From: Bdellovibrio sp. NC01
GTDB lineage: Bacteria; Bdellovibrionota; Bdellovibrionia; Bdellovibrionales; Bdellovibrionaceae
Direction of reading: 5' to 3'
Assembly (NCBI RefSeq): GCF_006874625.1
Contig: NZ_CP030034.1
Coordinates: forward strand, 3,100,001 to 3,164,000
DNA: 64,000 nucleotides
Numbering within the stretch: the first letter of the stretch is position 1; the number at the start of each line of letters is the position of its first letter. The position numbers were made by a program, and so were the translations under genes. Shown here one piece after another: positions 17,602 to 27,595 of this stretch. The notes beneath the pieces were generated by a model. It was not told the origin of the DNA. It ran no database searches and saw only the letters and a program-made list of their open reading frames with translations.

Positions 17602-17991
17602 CTACCAAAGAGTCGCAAGCAATTCGCCGCCGAGATTTTGCTCTGCTGCTTGCTTACCGCTCATGATGCCCTTGCTAGTGCTGATGATGGACATACCAAA
17701 ACCAGAACGAACTTGAGGAATTTTATCGGATTTAACATAAACGCGACGACCTGGACGGCTTACACGGTCGATAGAGTTGATCGCATGGTGACCAGCTTCA
17801 TCGTACTTCAAGTAAACACGCATGATGCCTTGCTTAGAGTCTTTAGCAACTTTGAAGCTGCGGATAAGACCTTCATTAGCAAGGATCTGAGCGATACCAG
17901 CGCGAACTTTAGATGCAGGCAAATCCACTTTTTCGTGTTTTGCTGCGCCAGCGTTTCTAATGATTGTAAGGAACTGAGAAATTGTATCCAT
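17602..17991 (-). CDS. rpsH: 30S ribosomal protein S8
   Basis: A primary 16S rRNA binder in the central domain; in E. coli it represses translation of the spc operon by binding near rplE. The 129-aa sequence has DTISQFLTIIRNAGAAKHEKV at the start and the signature GMSIISTSKGIMSGKQA at the end. Whether the local mRNA carries an S8 site was not established. Confidence 0.98.
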   Translation of the reverse strand: MDTISQFLTIIRNAGAAKHEKVDLPASKVRAGIAQILANEGLIRSFKVAKDSKQGIMRVYLKYDEAGHHAINSIDRVSRPGRRVYVKSDKIPQVRSGFGMSIISTSKGIMSGKQAAEQNLGGELLATLW

Positions 17992-18001
17992 AGTTTTCCT
18001 C

Positions 18002-18307
18002 TTACCAGCTAGCTTTCGTTACGCCTGGCAATTTACCGTCAAGCGCAAGTTGTCTGAAGGCGATACGAGACAAACCGAATTTTCTGTAGTTACCACGAGG
18101 GCGACCAGAAAGTTCACAACGCGTGATAACACGGTTGATGTTTGTGCTCTTAGGAAGAGCTTGAAGTTTCTTGCGAGCTTCGCCTCTTTCCTCTTCAGAA
18201 AGTTTCATGTCAACGGCTTTAGTTCTAAGCTCTGCTCTGTAAGCAGTGTAACGCTTAGCTTTTTCTTTTCTCTTGTTGTTTTTAACAATACTTGCTTTAC
18301 GTGCCAT
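18002..18307 (-). CDS. rpsN: 30S ribosomal protein S14, zinc-free long form
   Basis: A 101-aa S14 lacking the CxxC pairs of the short zinc form; only one Cys is seen ([11 protein letters not shown]). This C- type sits in the 30S head. Its gene lies in the usual place between rplE and rpsH. S4, L36 and Adk here keep their zinc cysteines, so the genome has not shed zinc sites in general. Confidence 0.98.
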   Translation of the reverse strand: MARKASIVKNNKRKEKAKRYTAYRAELRTKAVDMKLSEEERGEARKKLQALPKSTNINRVITRCELSGRPRGNYRKFGLSRIAFRQLALDGKLPGVTKASW

Positions 18308-18315
18308 TGTTCATC

Positions 18316-18855
18316 CTACTTTCTGAAAGGCATGCCAAGTGCTTCAAGAAGCGCTCTGCCTTCAGCGTCGTTTTTAGCAGTTGTACAGATTGTGATGTTC
18401 ATACCACGAGTTTTATCAACTTTATCGAAGTTGATCTCTGGGAACACGATTTGTTCCTTAAGACCCATGTTGTAGTTACCACGGCCGTCGAAACCTTTAT
18501 TTGGCAAACCACGGAAGTCACGTACGCGTGGAAGAGCCAAAGTGTTCAAACGGTCAAGGAATGACCACATTCTCTCTTTTCTCAAAGTCACGCGAACACC
18601 CAATGGGATGCCAGCACGCAATTTGAAGTTAGAGATAGCTTTTTTAGCTTTAGTGATCACGGCTTTTTGACCAGTGATCGCTGTGATTTCGTCAACTACA
18701 GTGTTCAAAATTTTTGGATTTTGAACAGCTTCGCTCAAGCACACGCTAAGAGTGATTTTCTCTAGGCGAGGTACTTGCATTACGTTTTTAACTCCCAATT
18801 GTTTTTGAAGAGCAGGAGAGATCTCTTTTTGATATTTTGCTTGTAAGCGATTCAT
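18316..18855 (-). CDS. rplE: 50S ribosomal protein L5
   Basis: Binds 5S rRNA and contacts P-site tRNA in the central protuberance. The 179-aa product has the signature [13 protein letters not shown] region and [20 protein letters not shown] near residue 120. It starts only 10 nt after the rplN stop, with GGGG as ribosome site; the rplX gene that normally separates them is absent. Confidence 0.98.
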   Translation of the reverse strand: MNRLQAKYQKEISPALQKQLGVKNVMQVPRLEKITLSVCLSEAVQNPKILNTVVDEITAITGQKAVITKAKKAISNFKLRAGIPLGVRVTLRKERMWSFLDRLNTLALPRVRDFRGLPNKGFDGRGNYNMGLKEQIVFPEINFDKVDKTRGMNITICTTAKNDAEGRALLEALGMPFRK

Positions 18856-18865
18856 CTCATACCCC

Positions 18866-19234
18866 TTACAGAACTTCCGGAGCCAAAGATACGATCTTAA
18901 CGAACGACTTAGCTCTCAATTCTCTGGCTACTGGGCCAAAGATACGTGTTCCAATTGGTTCTTTGTTGGCGTTGATCAAAACTGCAGAGTTATCATCGAA
19001 ACGGATATAAGATCCGTCTGGACGACGAAGTTTTTGTACAGTTCTAACAACTACGGCTTTAGCAACGTCACCTTTTTTAACTTTAGCGTTTGGCAAAGCT
19101 TCTTTGATAGAAACAACGATAACATCACCGATAGATGCTACACGACGTTTAGAACCACCAAGAACCTTTACGCACATAACTTCTTTTGCGCCAGAGTTAT
19201 CAGCTACGTTTAGTCTAGTTTGCATTTGAATCAT
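18866..19234 (-). CDS. rplN: 50S ribosomal protein L14
   Basis: An interface protein forming bridge B8 and touching L19. The 122-aa sequence is standard: [20 protein letters not shown] at the start, then the [18 protein letters not shown] region and FGPVARELR. In most bacteria rplX follows directly; here rplE does. Confidence 0.98.
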   Translation of the reverse strand: MIQMQTRLNVADNSGAKEVMCVKVLGGSKRRVASIGDVIVVSIKEALPNAKVKKGDVAKAVVVRTVQKLRRPDGSYIRFDDNSAVLINANKEPIGTRIFGPVARELRAKSFVKIVSLAPEVL

Positions 19235-19243
19235 GGTCGACCC

Positions 19244-19516
19244 CTACGCTTTCGCAGCTTCAACGATTTCCGCTAAAGCCCAACGTTTAGTTTTGCTAAG
19301 AGGACGAGTCTCACGAATTTTAACGATATCGCCAATTTTCGCTTCATTTTTCTCGTCGTGCGCTTTGAAAACAGAAGTTTTCTTAACGTACTTTCCGTAC
19401 TTAGCGTGTTTAACCATGCGGTAGATAAGCACAGAAATGGTTTTATCCATTTTGTTGCTGATAACTTCACCGACTACTTCGATTTTACGACCTCTAGTAT
19501 TAGTTTCAGTTGTCAT
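19244..19516 (-). CDS. rpsQ: 30S ribosomal protein S17
   Basis: An OB-fold primary binder of 16S rRNA helix 11. The 90-aa protein has the signature [18 protein letters not shown], and the [12 protein letters not shown] opening is typical. It is placed 3 nt after rpmC and 9 nt before rplN. Confidence 0.98.
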   Translation of the reverse strand: MTTETNTRGRKIEVVGEVISNKMDKTISVLIYRMVKHAKYGKYVKKTSVFKAHDEKNEAKIGDIVKIRETRPLSKTKRWALAEIVEAAKA

Positions 19517-19519
19517 TCT

Positions 19520-19714
19520 CTACCCCTGCGCCACTTTTTTTACGATCGCTGTATTGATTCTCGCGATGTTTTTGCGAAGATCACGAATTTCAATTGGGTT
19601 CGAAAGTTGACCAATTGAATTCTTAATACGAGCTTGGAACAACTCTTCAGAAAGAGCTGTTCTTTTCTTTTTCAATTCAGTTACAGAAAGATCTTTAATC
19701 TCTACGAACTTCAT
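19520..19714 (-). CDS. rpmC: 50S ribosomal protein L29
   Basis: A 64-aa two-helix protein at the tunnel exit, near the SRP and trigger factor dock. It contains the family pattern LRKNIARINTAI near its C-terminus. Tight spacing (2-3 nt) to rplP and rpsQ implies coupled translation. Confidence 0.97.
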   Translation of the reverse strand: MKFVEIKDLSVTELKKKRTALSEELFQARIKNSIGQLSNPIEIRDLRKNIARINTAIVKKVAQG

Positions 19715-19716
19715 AA

Positions 19717-20124
19717 CTACTCCCTAACCAAGAAACGAGTTTTGAAAGGAAGTTTGTGAGCTGCACGTTCGAAAGCTTCTTTAGCTTGTTCACGAGTCAC
19801 ACCGTTCATTTCGAAAAGAACTTTTCCAGGAAGAACACGAGCAACCCATAGTTCTGGGTTACCTTTACCGCTACCCATACGAGTTTCAGCTGGCTTTTTT
19901 GTTACAGGCAAATTCGGGAACACACGGCACCAGATTTTACCACCACGCTTAACTGAACGAGAGATAGCAATACGACCTGCTTCCAATTGACGAGCAGTTA
20001 GACGACCTTCCTCGATTGCTTGAAGACCGTAGTCTCCGAAATCAAGGTTAGCACCTCTTACTGCAAAGCCAGTTGCGCGGCCTACAAATTGTTTACGCCA
20101 TTTTACTCTTTTAGGACTTAACAC
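19717..20124 (-). CDS. rplP: 50S ribosomal protein L16
   Basis: Shapes the A-site tRNA elbow contact on the 50S. I use the GTG at 20124, which follows GAGGAGG by 6 nt and gives the standard [13 protein letters not shown] start and 135 aa. The longer frame to 20139 adds five residues and has no better site. The gene overlaps the end of rpsC by 14 nt. The signature [20 protein letters not shown] is present, as is the RMGSGKG loop. Confidence 0.97.
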   Translation of the reverse strand: MLSPKRVKWRKQFVGRATGFAVRGANLDFGDYGLQAIEEGRLTARQLEAGRIAISRSVKRGGKIWCRVFPNLPVTKKPAETRMGSGKGNPELWVARVLPGKVLFEMNGVTREQAKEAFERAAHKLPFKTRFLVRE

Positions 20125-20776
20125 GACCTGCCTCCTCAACTTCGCGAGCAGATAAGATATCGCCTTTATAGATCCATACTTTTAGACCGATGATACCGTA
20201 TGCAGTTAGAGCTTCAGCAGTACCGTAGTCGATATCTGCGCGCAATGTATGAAGAGGAACACTCTTCTCATTGTACCACTCTGAACGAGCAATCTCTGCA
20301 CCATCAAGACGTCCTGAAACACGGATCTTGATACCTCTCACGCCGCCTTTGATCGCAGCTGCAATAGATTTTTTAAGAGCTCTTCTCCAAGAGATACGTT
20401 TCTCAAGTTGTTGAGCAATGCTCTCAGCAACGAGCTGAGCATCGAGGTCTGGCTTGCGCACTTCTTGGATGCTCAAGAAAACTTCGTTGGGTGTAAGTTT
20501 TTGAACTTCCGCTTTAAGAGCGTCGATACCAGTACCTTTTTTACCAATGACAACACCTGGGCGAGCAGTCGAGATGATGATTTTGATCTTCTTCGCTGCA
20601 CGTTCCATTTCGATCTTCGCAACACCCGCGTGCTTCAACTTGTTTTTCAAGTATTTGCGCAAACGGATATCTTCATGAAGATTTTCGAAATATTGGTTAC
20701 CCTTCGCATACCAGCGAGAGTCCCAAGTTCTAATAACACCAACGCGTAAACCAATTGGATTAACCTTTTGTCCCAC
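20111..20776 (-). CDS. rpsC: 30S ribosomal protein S3
   Basis: Lines the mRNA entry tunnel and has helicase activity with S4/S5. The 221-aa protein has an N-terminal KH type II domain with [15 protein letters not shown] (about residues 72-86) and the C-terminal S3 signature [20 protein letters not shown]. It starts with GTG after GAGGAG. Its last 14 nt are shared with rplP. Confidence 0.98.
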   Translation of the reverse strand: MGQKVNPIGLRVGVIRTWDSRWYAKGNQYFENLHEDIRLRKYLKNKLKHAGVAKIEMERAAKKIKIIISTARPGVVIGKKGTGIDALKAEVQKLTPNEVFLSIQEVRKPDLDAQLVAESIAQQLEKRISWRRALKKSIAAAIKGGVRGIKIRVSGRLDGAEIARSEWYNEKSVPLHTLRADIDYGTAEALTAYGIIGLKVWIYKGDILSAREVEEAGRVKS

Positions 20777-20778
20777 GA

Positions 20779-21111
20779 TTATTTCTCCTCAAGTACTACG
20801 TTGATGTGGCTTGTTTTCTTGCGAACACCGAATGCACGGCCTTGAGCGCGTGGACGGAATCTTTTAAGCACAGGACCTTGATCAACCCAGATAGCTTTAA
20901 CAACCAAGTTATCTACATCCATAACTTTTTTGTATTCAGCGTTAGCTACTGCAGATTCGATCAATTTCTTAACCATACCTGCAGTTTTTTTGTTCAAGAA
21001 AGTAAGAGTTTTGATTGCTTGGTTCACGTCTTGACCGCGAACCAAATCAACTACAAGTCTTGCTTTTTGAGCACCTACTCTTGCGTATTTTAGACTAGCT
21101 TTAACTTCCAT
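20779..21111 (-). CDS. rplV: 50S ribosomal protein L22
   Basis: Its beta-hairpin lines the exit tunnel constriction. The product is 110 aa from the ATG at 21111, which has AGAGG 6 nt upstream; a TTG two codons earlier would abut the ribosome site. The hairpin segment [20 protein letters not shown] is conserved, so macrolide and arrest-peptide contacts are probably normal. Confidence 0.97.
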   Translation of the reverse strand: MEVKASLKYARVGAQKARLVVDLVRGQDVNQAIKTLTFLNKKTAGMVKKLIESAVANAEYKKVMDVDNLVVKAIWVDQGPVLKRFRPRAQGRAFGVRKKTSHINVVLEEK

Positions 21112-21123
21112 TATCAACCTCTA

Positions 21124-21414
21124 CTACTTCTTAGCAGCAGCTGGAGCTGCGGCTTTCTTCTCAGCATGGCCTTGGAAAGTTCTTGTTGGTGCAAACTCAC
21201 CGAGTTTGTGACCAATCATGTTCTCAGTGATGTACACTGGAACAAACTTACGACCGTTGTGTACGGCGAAAGTAAGACCGATAGCCTCAGGAAGGATTGT
21301 TGAGCGACGAGACCAAGTTTTAATAACTTTTTTGTCATTTTTTTCGATCGCATGATCAATCTTCTTTTGTACATGAAGATCAACGAATGGACCTTTTTTA
21401 ATTGAGCGTGCCAC
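21124..21414 (-). CDS. rpsS: 30S ribosomal protein S19
   Basis: A head protein in bridge B1a, paired with S13. The 96-aa protein opens [15 protein letters not shown] and has the signature [24 protein letters not shown]. The last 14 residues are an Ala/Lys tail ([12 protein letters not shown]), a short version of what is seen on L17 and lumazine synthase. Confidence 0.98.
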   Translation of the reverse strand: MARSIKKGPFVDLHVQKKIDHAIEKNDKKVIKTWSRRSTILPEAIGLTFAVHNGRKFVPVYITENMIGHKLGEFAPTRTFQGHAEKKAAAPAAAKK

Positions 21415-21423
21415 GTGCTACTC

Positions 21424-22242
21424 CTACTTACGTCTCTTGATGATTGACGAGTTAGTTCTCTTGTTATGTCTCGTTTTGTAACCTTTGCATGGTTGACCCC
21501 ATGGAGTTACAGGATGGTGACCTTTACCCACGCCTTCACCACCACCAAGTGGATGGTCGACTGGATTCATCGCCATACCGCGAACAGTTGGACGGATACC
21601 TCTCCAACGAGAACGACCCGCTTTACCAAGAGCGATATTTTCATTATCTGTGTTACCTACTTGACCGATTGAAGCACGGCATACTGAAAGAACCTGCTTC
21701 AATTCGCCAGATGGCATACGTACTTGACAGTACTTATCACCTTTACCAGCCAAAGTCGCGCTCGCACCTGCACCTCTGCAAATTTGACCACCTTTACCTG
21801 GGCGCAATTCGATATTGTGAATTACTGTACCAACAGGGATAGCAGACAAAGACAAAGAGTTACCTGGTTTGATGTCGGCTTTCTCAGATGACAATACAGT
21901 GTCGCCAACATTCAAGCCCACTGGAGCAATGATGTAAGCTTTCTCACCGTCAGCGTAAGAAAGAAGAGCAATACGAGAAGTTCTGTTTGGATCGTATTCG
22001 ATCGCAGTAACTTTCGCTGGAACTTCAAGTTTAGTACGTTTGAAATCAATCAAACGGTATTTACGTTTGTGTCCGCCACCTTGGTGACGAATAGTAATTT
22101 GACCGTGATTGTTACGTGCGCCTTTTTTAGTAAGAGGAGCTAGTAAAGCCTTCTCTGGAGAAGTCTTTGTGATTTCAGAGAAATCAAAACCAGTCATACC
22201 TCTACGACCATGAGAGCGTGGGGCGAAATTCTTGATACCCAT
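21424..22242 (-). CDS. rplB: 50S ribosomal protein L2
   Basis: Core protein near the peptidyl transferase centre, needed for subunit joining. The 272-aa product has the OB fold, an SH3-like domain and the C-terminal signature [20 protein letters not shown], including the conserved His of the catalytic neighbourhood. It sits between rplW (2 nt) and rpsS (9 nt). Confidence 0.98.
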   Translation of the reverse strand: MGIKNFAPRSHGRRGMTGFDFSEITKTSPEKALLAPLTKKGARNNHGQITIRHQGGGHKRKYRLIDFKRTKLEVPAKVTAIEYDPNRTSRIALLSYADGEKAYIIAPVGLNVGDTVLSSEKADIKPGNSLSLSAIPVGTVIHNIELRPGKGGQICRGAGASATLAGKGDKYCQVRMPSGELKQVLSVCRASIGQVGNTDNENIALGKAGRSRWRGIRPTVRGMAMNPVDHPLGGGEGVGKGHHPVTPWGQPCKGYKTRHNKRTNSSIIKRRK

Positions 22243-22244
22243 CT

Positions 22245-22523
22245 TTATACTCCCTCAAATAGAGCGATTTTCTCACCTTCAGCAAGCTTTACGAAAGCTT
22301 TCTTCCAGTAAGGAACCTTTGTTAATCCAAATTTAGTGTACTTAGAGTGGCCGCGGCAGATGTTAGTTCTAACGCCAGCAACTTTAACTTTGAAGTTCTT
22401 CTCAACAGCATTTTTGATTTCTGTTTTAGAAGCTTTCAAGTCTACTTCGAACACATAAACACCAGCAGCGTTATGATAAGTATTCTTCTCTGTAACTAGA
22501 GGAGCTTTAATTACTTGTTTCAT
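22245..22523 (-). CDS. rplW: 50S ribosomal protein L23
   Basis: Docking site for trigger factor and SRP at the tunnel exit. The 92-aa protein has the typical [13 protein letters not shown] start and [10 protein letters not shown]-type middle ([20 protein letters not shown]). It lies 1 nt after rplD and 2 nt before rplB. Confidence 0.97.
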   Translation of the reverse strand: MKQVIKAPLVTEKNTYHNAAGVYVFEVDLKASKTEIKNAVEKNFKVKVAGVRTNICRGHSKYTKFGLTKVPYWKKAFVKLAEGEKIALFEGV

Positions 22524-22524
22524 G

Positions 22525-23154
22525 TTACGCTTTCTCCAATGAGCAACGATCTACGATTTTTGCTACAGAATCTTTAGTGATAACTGCTGCATCATATTTC
22601 AATAGATCGAATACGTTCAAACCTTCAACTGGGAAGTATTTGAATGATTCAAGATTTTTAGAAGCTTGGTTGAATTTGTCATTCACATTAGCATCTACCA
22701 ATACAGCTTTTTTCAAACCAAACGCTTTAAGACGTTTGCTCAATTCAGCTGTTTTACCTTCAGATTGCATGCTGTCTACTACGAACAACTTGCCTTCTTT
22801 TTGAAGGTGAGAAAGAGCCATGCTCAAACCTAAGCGACGAACTTTTTTAGGAAGAACGAACGCGTAGCTGCGAGGTTGAGGACCGAAAGCAGTACCACCA
22901 CCTGGCATCAAGATAGAACGGCTAGAACCTTGACGAGCTCCACCAGTACCTTTTTGTTTGAAAGGCTTTTTACCACCACCGCTCACAAGACCTTTTGTTT
23001 TAGTCATGTGAGTACCTTGGCGACGGCTAGCCAATTGCCATTGAACTACAGTGTGCAAAACTTCCTTTTTAACAGGAGTTTCGAAAACATCAGCTGCAAG
23101 ATCAACAGATCCTACTTTTTCTTTTTTCCAGTTTAATACATTAACTGTAGCCAT
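22525..23154 (-). CDS. rplD: 50S ribosomal protein L4
   Basis: Extends a loop into the exit tunnel (TKGLVSGGGKKPFKQKGTGG, about residues 54-73). In E. coli free L4 represses the S10 operon by acting on the rpsJ leader. Here a 155-nt leader with hairpin potential precedes rpsJ, so similar control is possible but not shown. Length is 209 aa. It is separated from rplC and rplW by single bases. Confidence 0.98.
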   Translation of the reverse strand: MATVNVLNWKKEKVGSVDLAADVFETPVKKEVLHTVVQWQLASRRQGTHMTKTKGLVSGGGKKPFKQKGTGGARQGSSRSILMPGGGTAFGPQPRSYAFVLPKKVRRLGLSMALSHLQKEGKLFVVDSMQSEGKTAELSKRLKAFGLKKAVLVDANVNDKFNQASKNLESFKYFPVEGLNVFDLLKYDAAVITKDSVAKIVDRCSLEKA

Positions 23155-23155
23155 A

Positions 23156-23818
23156 TTACTTCACCAACTTAACCAAAGTGTTTTTAGCACCTGGAACTGG
23201 ACCCTTAACCAAAACAACGTTTTCAGCGTGGATGATCTCTACGATTTCAACGTTCTTTACAGTTACAGTTTCGTTACCCAAGTGACCTGGGAATTTCTTA
23301 CCTGGCATAACACGGCCTGGCCATGTTCTGTTACCAGAAGAACCCGGGCGACGGTGGAATTTAGAACCGTGGGCATCAGGACCACCGGCGAAGTTCCAAC
23401 GTTTCATAACGCCAGCAAAACCTTTACCTTTAGACTTAGAAGTCATCTTAACGATGTCACCTTTAGCCAAAGAATCGATTGATACTTGCGCGCCAACAGT
23501 AAGACCTTCAGGAAGAGCTTGACGAATTTCTTTTACGAATTTCGCGCCATTCTCGAAGCCAGCACCTTTAAGGTGGCCTTGTTCTGCTTTGTTTGAATTT
23601 TTAGCTTTTTTTGGTTCGCAAGCTACTTGGATAGCTTCGTAACCGTCAGCTTCGTTCGTTTTGATTTGAGAAACAAACCAAGGTTCATAACGAAGAACTG
23701 TTACTGGAACCGCTTCGCCTTGTTCATTGTAGATTGTAGCCATACCTTCTTTGAAGGCGAACAAGCCGTTCAGCTTTAGACCTGTAGACGTTTGTGTGTT
23801 TTCTTGTGTTTCGCTCAC
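23156..23818 (-). CDS. rplC: 50S ribosomal protein L3
   Basis: An early assembly protein reaching the peptidyl transferase centre. The product is 220 aa, with an unusual polar N-terminal extension of about 14 residues ([16 protein letters not shown]) before the conserved [10 protein letters not shown]. The extension start is a GTG with TAGGAG 6 nt upstream, so it looks real. The loop [17 protein letters not shown] and [13 protein letters not shown] motifs are intact. Confidence 0.97.
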   Translation of the reverse strand: MSETQENTQTSTGLKLNGLFAFKEGMATIYNEQGEAVPVTVLRYEPWFVSQIKTNEADGYEAIQVACEPKKAKNSNKAEQGHLKGAGFENGAKFVKEIRQALPEGLTVGAQVSIDSLAKGDIVKMTSKSKGKGFAGVMKRWNFAGGPDAHGSKFHRRPGSSGNRTWPGRVMPGKKFPGHLGNETVTVKNVEIVEIIHAENVVLVKGPVPGAKNTLVKLVK

Positions 23819-23827
23819 GTCTTACTC

Positions 23828-24145
23828 CTAGATTGCTGACAATTTGATTTCAACGTCAACACCAGCAGAAAGGTCCAATTTCATCAATTGGTCTACCGTT
23901 TGTTGAGTAGGTTCAAGGATATCAAGCATACGCTTGTGAGTTCTGACTTCGAATTGTTCACGAGATTTTTTATCTACGTGTGGAGAACGAAGTACTGTGT
24001 AGCGATTGATGCGAGTAGGCAAGGGAATTGGACCCGCAACTTTTGCGCCTGTACGACGAGCAGTTTCAACGATTTCTTTCGTCGACTGATCAAGTAATTT
24101 GTGATCGAACGCCTTTAGGCGAATTCTAATCTTCTGACTTTGCAT
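23828..24145 (-). CDS. rpsJ: 30S ribosomal protein S10 / NusE
   Basis: A 30S head protein that also acts as NusE, bridging NusB and NusG in antitermination. The 105-aa sequence has [20 protein letters not shown] and the [19 protein letters not shown] loop. It opens the S10 operon. A consensus-like promoter lies about 160 nt upstream, just past the fusA stop. Confidence 0.98.
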   Translation of the reverse strand: MQSQKIRIRLKAFDHKLLDQSTKEIVETARRTGAKVAGPIPLPTRINRYTVLRSPHVDKKSREQFEVRTHKRMLDILEPTQQTVDQLMKLDLSAGVDVEIKLSAI

Positions 24146-24300
24146 AAGGACACTTCTCTTCTTTATAAGGTAGCGTAATTACTAGCAAACTTGTTAATAA
24201 CTGAACACCCAATCCCATCGAAAACTTGCCCCGAATTAGCCCTTGCGGCCTAGATAGTCCACCAAACGCGGGGGGTTTTTTGTAAATTTAGATGTCACGA
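24146..24300 (-). promoter_or_regulatory. S10 operon leader
   Basis: This is the 155-nt untranslated leader between the inferred start site and rpsJ. On the RNA, CCCCG near 24262 can pair with CGGGG near 24222 to close a branched hairpin. Placement matches the L4-controlled leader in other bacteria, but I could not align it to a known S10 leader. Confidence 0.4.
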
Positions 24301-24307
24301 GTGCGCG

Positions 24308-24336
24308 AGTATGCGCACATAAAAAATAATTGTCAA
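24308..24336 (-). promoter_or_regulatory. Promoter of the S10 operon
   Basis: A perfect -35 TTGACA (24331-24336) is followed, after exactly 17 nt, by -10 CATACT (24308-24313). The start site should be near 24301. It begins 19 nt past the fusA stop. The -10 is embedded in a palindrome GTGCGC-gagtat-GCGCAC (24301-24318). Confidence 0.75.
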
Positions 24337-24354
24337 AGGGAAAAAATTAAATTT

Positions 24355-26460
24355 TTAATATCTTCCCATTTTATGAAGAATTTCCGCTTTAGCCTTCGCT
24401 GGGACAATTGCGTACTCCAGGAATTCCATCGAGAAACTTGCTCTCCCCTGGCTTAAACTGCGCACATCCGTCGCATAACCAAATAGAGAGGCCAACGGAG
24501 CTTCTGCAGAGATAACCTGCCCGCCCCCCTGCTTCACGTTCATTGTGAGGATTTTTCCACGACGTGAATTCAAATCACCCACAATATTGCCCACAAATTC
24601 ATCAGGGCAAGTCACTTCAAGCTTAAAGATAGGCTCCATAAGCTCAACTTGCGCCTGTTTTACAGCATCTCTGAACGCCAAAGACGCTGCCGCCTTAAAT
24701 GCCATTTCAGTCGAGGCTTCAGGACGAACTTCAACCGCAGTCAAAGTACCCTTAATACCCAACATTGAATAGCTTGCCAAAGGACCCACTTCCGCAGCTT
24801 CGCGGAAGCCAGATTCAATAGCCTTCAAGAATGGAGCTGTAAACTCTTTAGACAATGAAACTTTGCTAACGAACTGAATATGGTCGGCTTGATTGATCGG
24901 CTCAATCGTCAAAGAAACTGAGGCAAAATTTTGCTCACCCGCAAGTTCACGTTCATAGACGTGAGTTGCACTAGCAGCTGCCGTGATTGTTTCTCTGTAT
25001 GATACTTGTGGCTTACCGACGTTCGCCTGAACCTTATGTTCACGCAGAAGACGGTCCACCAAGATATCAAGGTGAAGCTCACCCATACCAGATAAAAGGA
25101 TTTGTCCTGTTTCAGGATCCGTTCTTAATTTAGAAGAAGGATCTTCCTTCTGAAGCTTTTCCAAACCTTGAAGCATTTTTTCTTGGTCTGCCGAAGACTT
25201 CGCTTCGATTGCTACAGAAATAACAGGTTCCGGGAAAGTAATAGATTCAAGAACAACTGGATGAGAAGTTTCGCAAAGAGTATCACCCGTACCAGTGAAT
25301 TTCAGACCGATCACGGCACCGATATCACCCGCTTTAAGATGAGGAACTTCTTCACGAGAGTTCGCATGCATTTTTACGAGCTTTTGAATGCGCTCTTTTT
25401 TCTGAGTACGCGGATTCAAAAGCTGATCGCCGACTTTCACTTCACCCGAGTAAACGCGGATATAAGTCAAAGTACCTGCGAACGGATCATTGGCAATTTT
25501 AAACGCCAAAGCTGCAACGTGAGCATCGAAATCAGTTTTACAAACGATCTCTTTATCTTCACGTTCAGGGTCATGACCCACGATATCTGGAACTTCGATT
25601 GGAGAAGGCAGATAGTCGATCACGCCATCAAGCAAAGGTTGAATACCTTTGTTTTTGAAAGCGGCTCCGCAGAATACTGGGAAGGCTTTCAATTCAAGAG
25701 TTCCTTTACGAAGAGCTGCTTTCAACTCTGCGACAGTAACCTCTTCGCCATTGAGATATTTCTCTAATAGCGCATCGTCGAATTCAACGATCTTCTCAAC
25801 GATTTCAGTGCGGAAGCGATTTACTTCCTCTTTCATGTCGTTAGGAACATCGGTAGTTTCGAAGGCATCACCCATACCTGAAGTCGTCCAGATATAAGCG
25901 CGGTTTTCAAGAAGGTCGACAACGCCACGGAAAGAATCTTCCATGCCGATTGGAACTTGAACTGGGATTGGATTCGCAAGCAAGCGATCTTTGATTGTCC
26001 CGTAAGACATCACAAAGTCAGCACCTACACGGTCCATTTTATTAATGAAGCAAATTCTTGGAACTTTATACTTGTCAGCTTGTTTCCACACAGTTTCAGA
26101 CTGAGGCTCAACACCGTTCACGCCGTCAAACACAGCAACAGCGCCATCCAATACGCGAAGCGAACGTTCAACTTCAATCGTGAAGTCAACGTGTCCCGGA
26201 GTATCGATGATGTTGATTCTGTGATCTTTCCAGAACGCCATAGTGGCAGCAGACGTGATAGTAATACCACGCTCTTGTTCTTGAACCATCCAGTCCATAG
26301 TGGCCTGGCCGTCGTGAACTTCACCAATTTTATGACTTTTTCCAGTGTAGTAAAGAATGCGCTCGGTGGTCGTCGTTTTACCGGCATCAATGTGAGCCAT
26401 GATGCCGATATTACGAGTATACTTGAGATCAGCTACAACTTTAGGATCTTTAGCTGACAT
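24355..26460 (-). CDS. fusA: Elongation factor G
   Basis: The GTPase that drives translocation and, with RRF, ribosome recycling. At 701 aa it has the five-domain length. The P-loop is [19 protein letters not shown] (about residues 22-40), G3 is DTPGHVDF and G4 is NKMDR. Domain IV and the C-terminal EF-G fold follow ([19 protein letters not shown]). It ends the str operon; tuf is not next to it but lies upstream of secE. Confidence 0.98.
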   Translation of the reverse strand: MSAKDPKVVADLKYTRNIGIMAHIDAGKTTTTERILYYTGKSHKIGEVHDGQATMDWMVQEQERGITITSAATMAFWKDHRINIIDTPGHVDFTIEVERSLRVLDGAVAVFDGVNGVEPQSETVWKQADKYKVPRICFINKMDRVGADFVMSYGTIKDRLLANPIPVQVPIGMEDSFRGVVDLLENRAYIWTTSGMGDAFETTDVPNDMKEEVNRFRTEIVEKIVEFDDALLEKYLNGEEVTVAELKAALRKGTLELKAFPVFCGAAFKNKGIQPLLDGVIDYLPSPIEVPDIVGHDPEREDKEIVCKTDFDAHVAALAFKIANDPFAGTLTYIRVYSGEVKVGDQLLNPRTQKKERIQKLVKMHANSREEVPHLKAGDIGAVIGLKFTGTGDTLCETSHPVVLESITFPEPVISVAIEAKSSADQEKMLQGLEKLQKEDPSSKLRTDPETGQILLSGMGELHLDILVDRLLREHKVQANVGKPQVSYRETITAAASATHVYERELAGEQNFASVSLTIEPINQADHIQFVSKVSLSKEFTAPFLKAIESGFREAAEVGPLASYSMLGIKGTLTAVEVRPEASTEMAFKAAASLAFRDAVKQAQVELMEPIFKLEVTCPDEFVGNIVGDLNSRRGKILTMNVKQGGGQVISAEAPLASLFGYATDVRSLSQGRASFSMEFLEYAIVPAKAKAEILHKMGRY

Positions 26461-26469
26461 GTAAACAGA

Positions 26470-26943
26470 TTACCAATTGTAGTGAGAGAAAGCCTTGTTC
26501 GATTCAGCCATACGGTGAACGTCATCTTTCTTCTTAATCGCGTTACCACGGTTGTTGTAAGCGTCGATGAACTCACCAGCCAAACGTTTAGCGTAGTCTT
26601 TCTCACCACGTTCACGAGAGTATTCTACCAACCAACGCATAGCCAAAGCCAAACGACGAGAAGGACGAACATCTACTGGAACTTGATAAGTAGCACCACC
26701 AACACGGCGAGAGCGTACTTCGATAGAAGGCTTAACGTTTTCCAAAGCTTTGCGGAAAACTGCCAATGGTTCTTCACCTTGGATTTTTCCTTCAAGTTCT
26801 TTCAAAGCACCGTAGAACAACTTTTGAGCAGTTGCTTTACGACCTTGGATCATCATTTTATTCACGAATTTAGCAATAACTAGATCTTTGAAAACTGGAT
26901 CTGGAATTACTTCTCTTTTAAAGGTCTTTTTACGACGTGACAT
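26470..26943 (-). CDS. rpsG: 30S ribosomal protein S7
   Basis: Organises the 30S head and the E site; in E. coli it represses the str operon. The 157-aa protein has the signature [20 protein letters not shown] and [19 protein letters not shown]. It is spaced 10 nt from rpsL and 9 nt to fusA. The rpsL-rpsG gap is too short to hold the E. coli-type S7 target. Confidence 0.98.
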   Translation of the reverse strand: MSRRKKTFKREVIPDPVFKDLVIAKFVNKMMIQGRKATAQKLFYGALKELEGKIQGEEPLAVFRKALENVKPSIEVRSRRVGGATYQVPVDVRPSRRLALAMRWLVEYSRERGEKDYAKRLAGEFIDAYNNRGNAIKKKDDVHRMAESNKAFSHYNW

Positions 26944-26953
26944 TTCTCAATCC

Positions 26954-27328
26954 TTATTTCTTAGGTCTCTTAGTACCGTATTTTGAACGGCTACGAAGAC
27001 GGCCATTCACACCTTGAAGATCCAATACACCGCGAACGATGTGGTAACGAACACCTGGCAAGTCTTTAACACGACCGCCACGGATCAAGACAACGCTATG
27101 CTCTTGAAGGTTGTGACCGATACCTGGGATGTAAGAGATAACTTCAAAACCATTAGAAAGACGTACTTTTGCTACTTTACGAAGAGCAGAGTTCGGTTTC
27201 TTTGGAGTTGTAGTATAAACACGAGTACAAACACCACGACGTTGAGGGCATGACACCAACGCAGGTGATTTAGTTTGGTTCTTTTGAACTTTACGCTCAC
27301 TTTTGATGAGCTGGTTAATTGTAGGCAC
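26954..27328 (-). CDS. rpsL: 30S ribosomal protein S12
   Basis: Decoding-centre protein. The 124-aa product starts at a GTG preceded by AAGGGG. The loop [18 protein letters not shown] and [18 protein letters not shown] keep the two lysines at which streptomycin resistance usually arises, so the sequence is of the sensitive type. It opens the str operon. Confidence 0.98.
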   Translation of the reverse strand: MPTINQLIKSERKVQKNQTKSPALVSCPQRRGVCTRVYTTTPKKPNSALRKVAKVRLSNGFEVISYIPGIGHNLQEHSVVLIRGGRVKDLPGVRYHIVRGVLDLQGVNGRLRSRSKYGTKRPKK

Positions 27329-27379
27329 TTTTGAAACCCCTTAAACAATTTATTCGAATCTTCGAACTCAGGACGCTGG

Positions 27380-27408
27380 AAATTACATTCCGAATCCGCC
27401 CTGGTCAA
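27380..27408 (-). promoter_or_regulatory. Candidate promoter of the str operon
   Basis: -35 TTGACC (27403-27408) and -10 TAATTT (27380-27385) are 17 nt apart and would start RNA about 45 nt before rpsL. The -10 box is weak. A TATAAA-like box about 60 nt further upstream (around 27428-27433) has no matching -35. Confidence 0.45.
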
Positions 27409-27490
27409 GACTTTGTTGTTAATTTTATAGGCTCAAATAAGGCGTGAGTTCCTCTTTTGAGCTTTTTACATCTTTTCGATGCATTCTCTC

Positions 27491-27595
27491 GTTAGCTAGC
27501 AGACAGATTAAGCGGTCAACGTGTGAAGCTGGCCGCTTTCTTGTTAGCTAGCACCGGGTTTCCCCGGCGCATTCAGGACTACTCCGAGGAGTAGC
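27491..27595. repeat. Hairpin cluster and direct repeats after rpoC
   Basis: Just past the rpoC stop are CTACTCC/GGAGTAG (27579-27594), then GCACCGGG/CCCGGCGC-type (27551-27570), then AAGCGG/CCGCTT (27510-27538). The last is flanked by two copies of GTTAGCTAGCA (27491-27501 and 27543-27553). None has a T-run, so they may slow or process rpoC RNA rather than terminate it cleanly. Confidence 0.5.
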
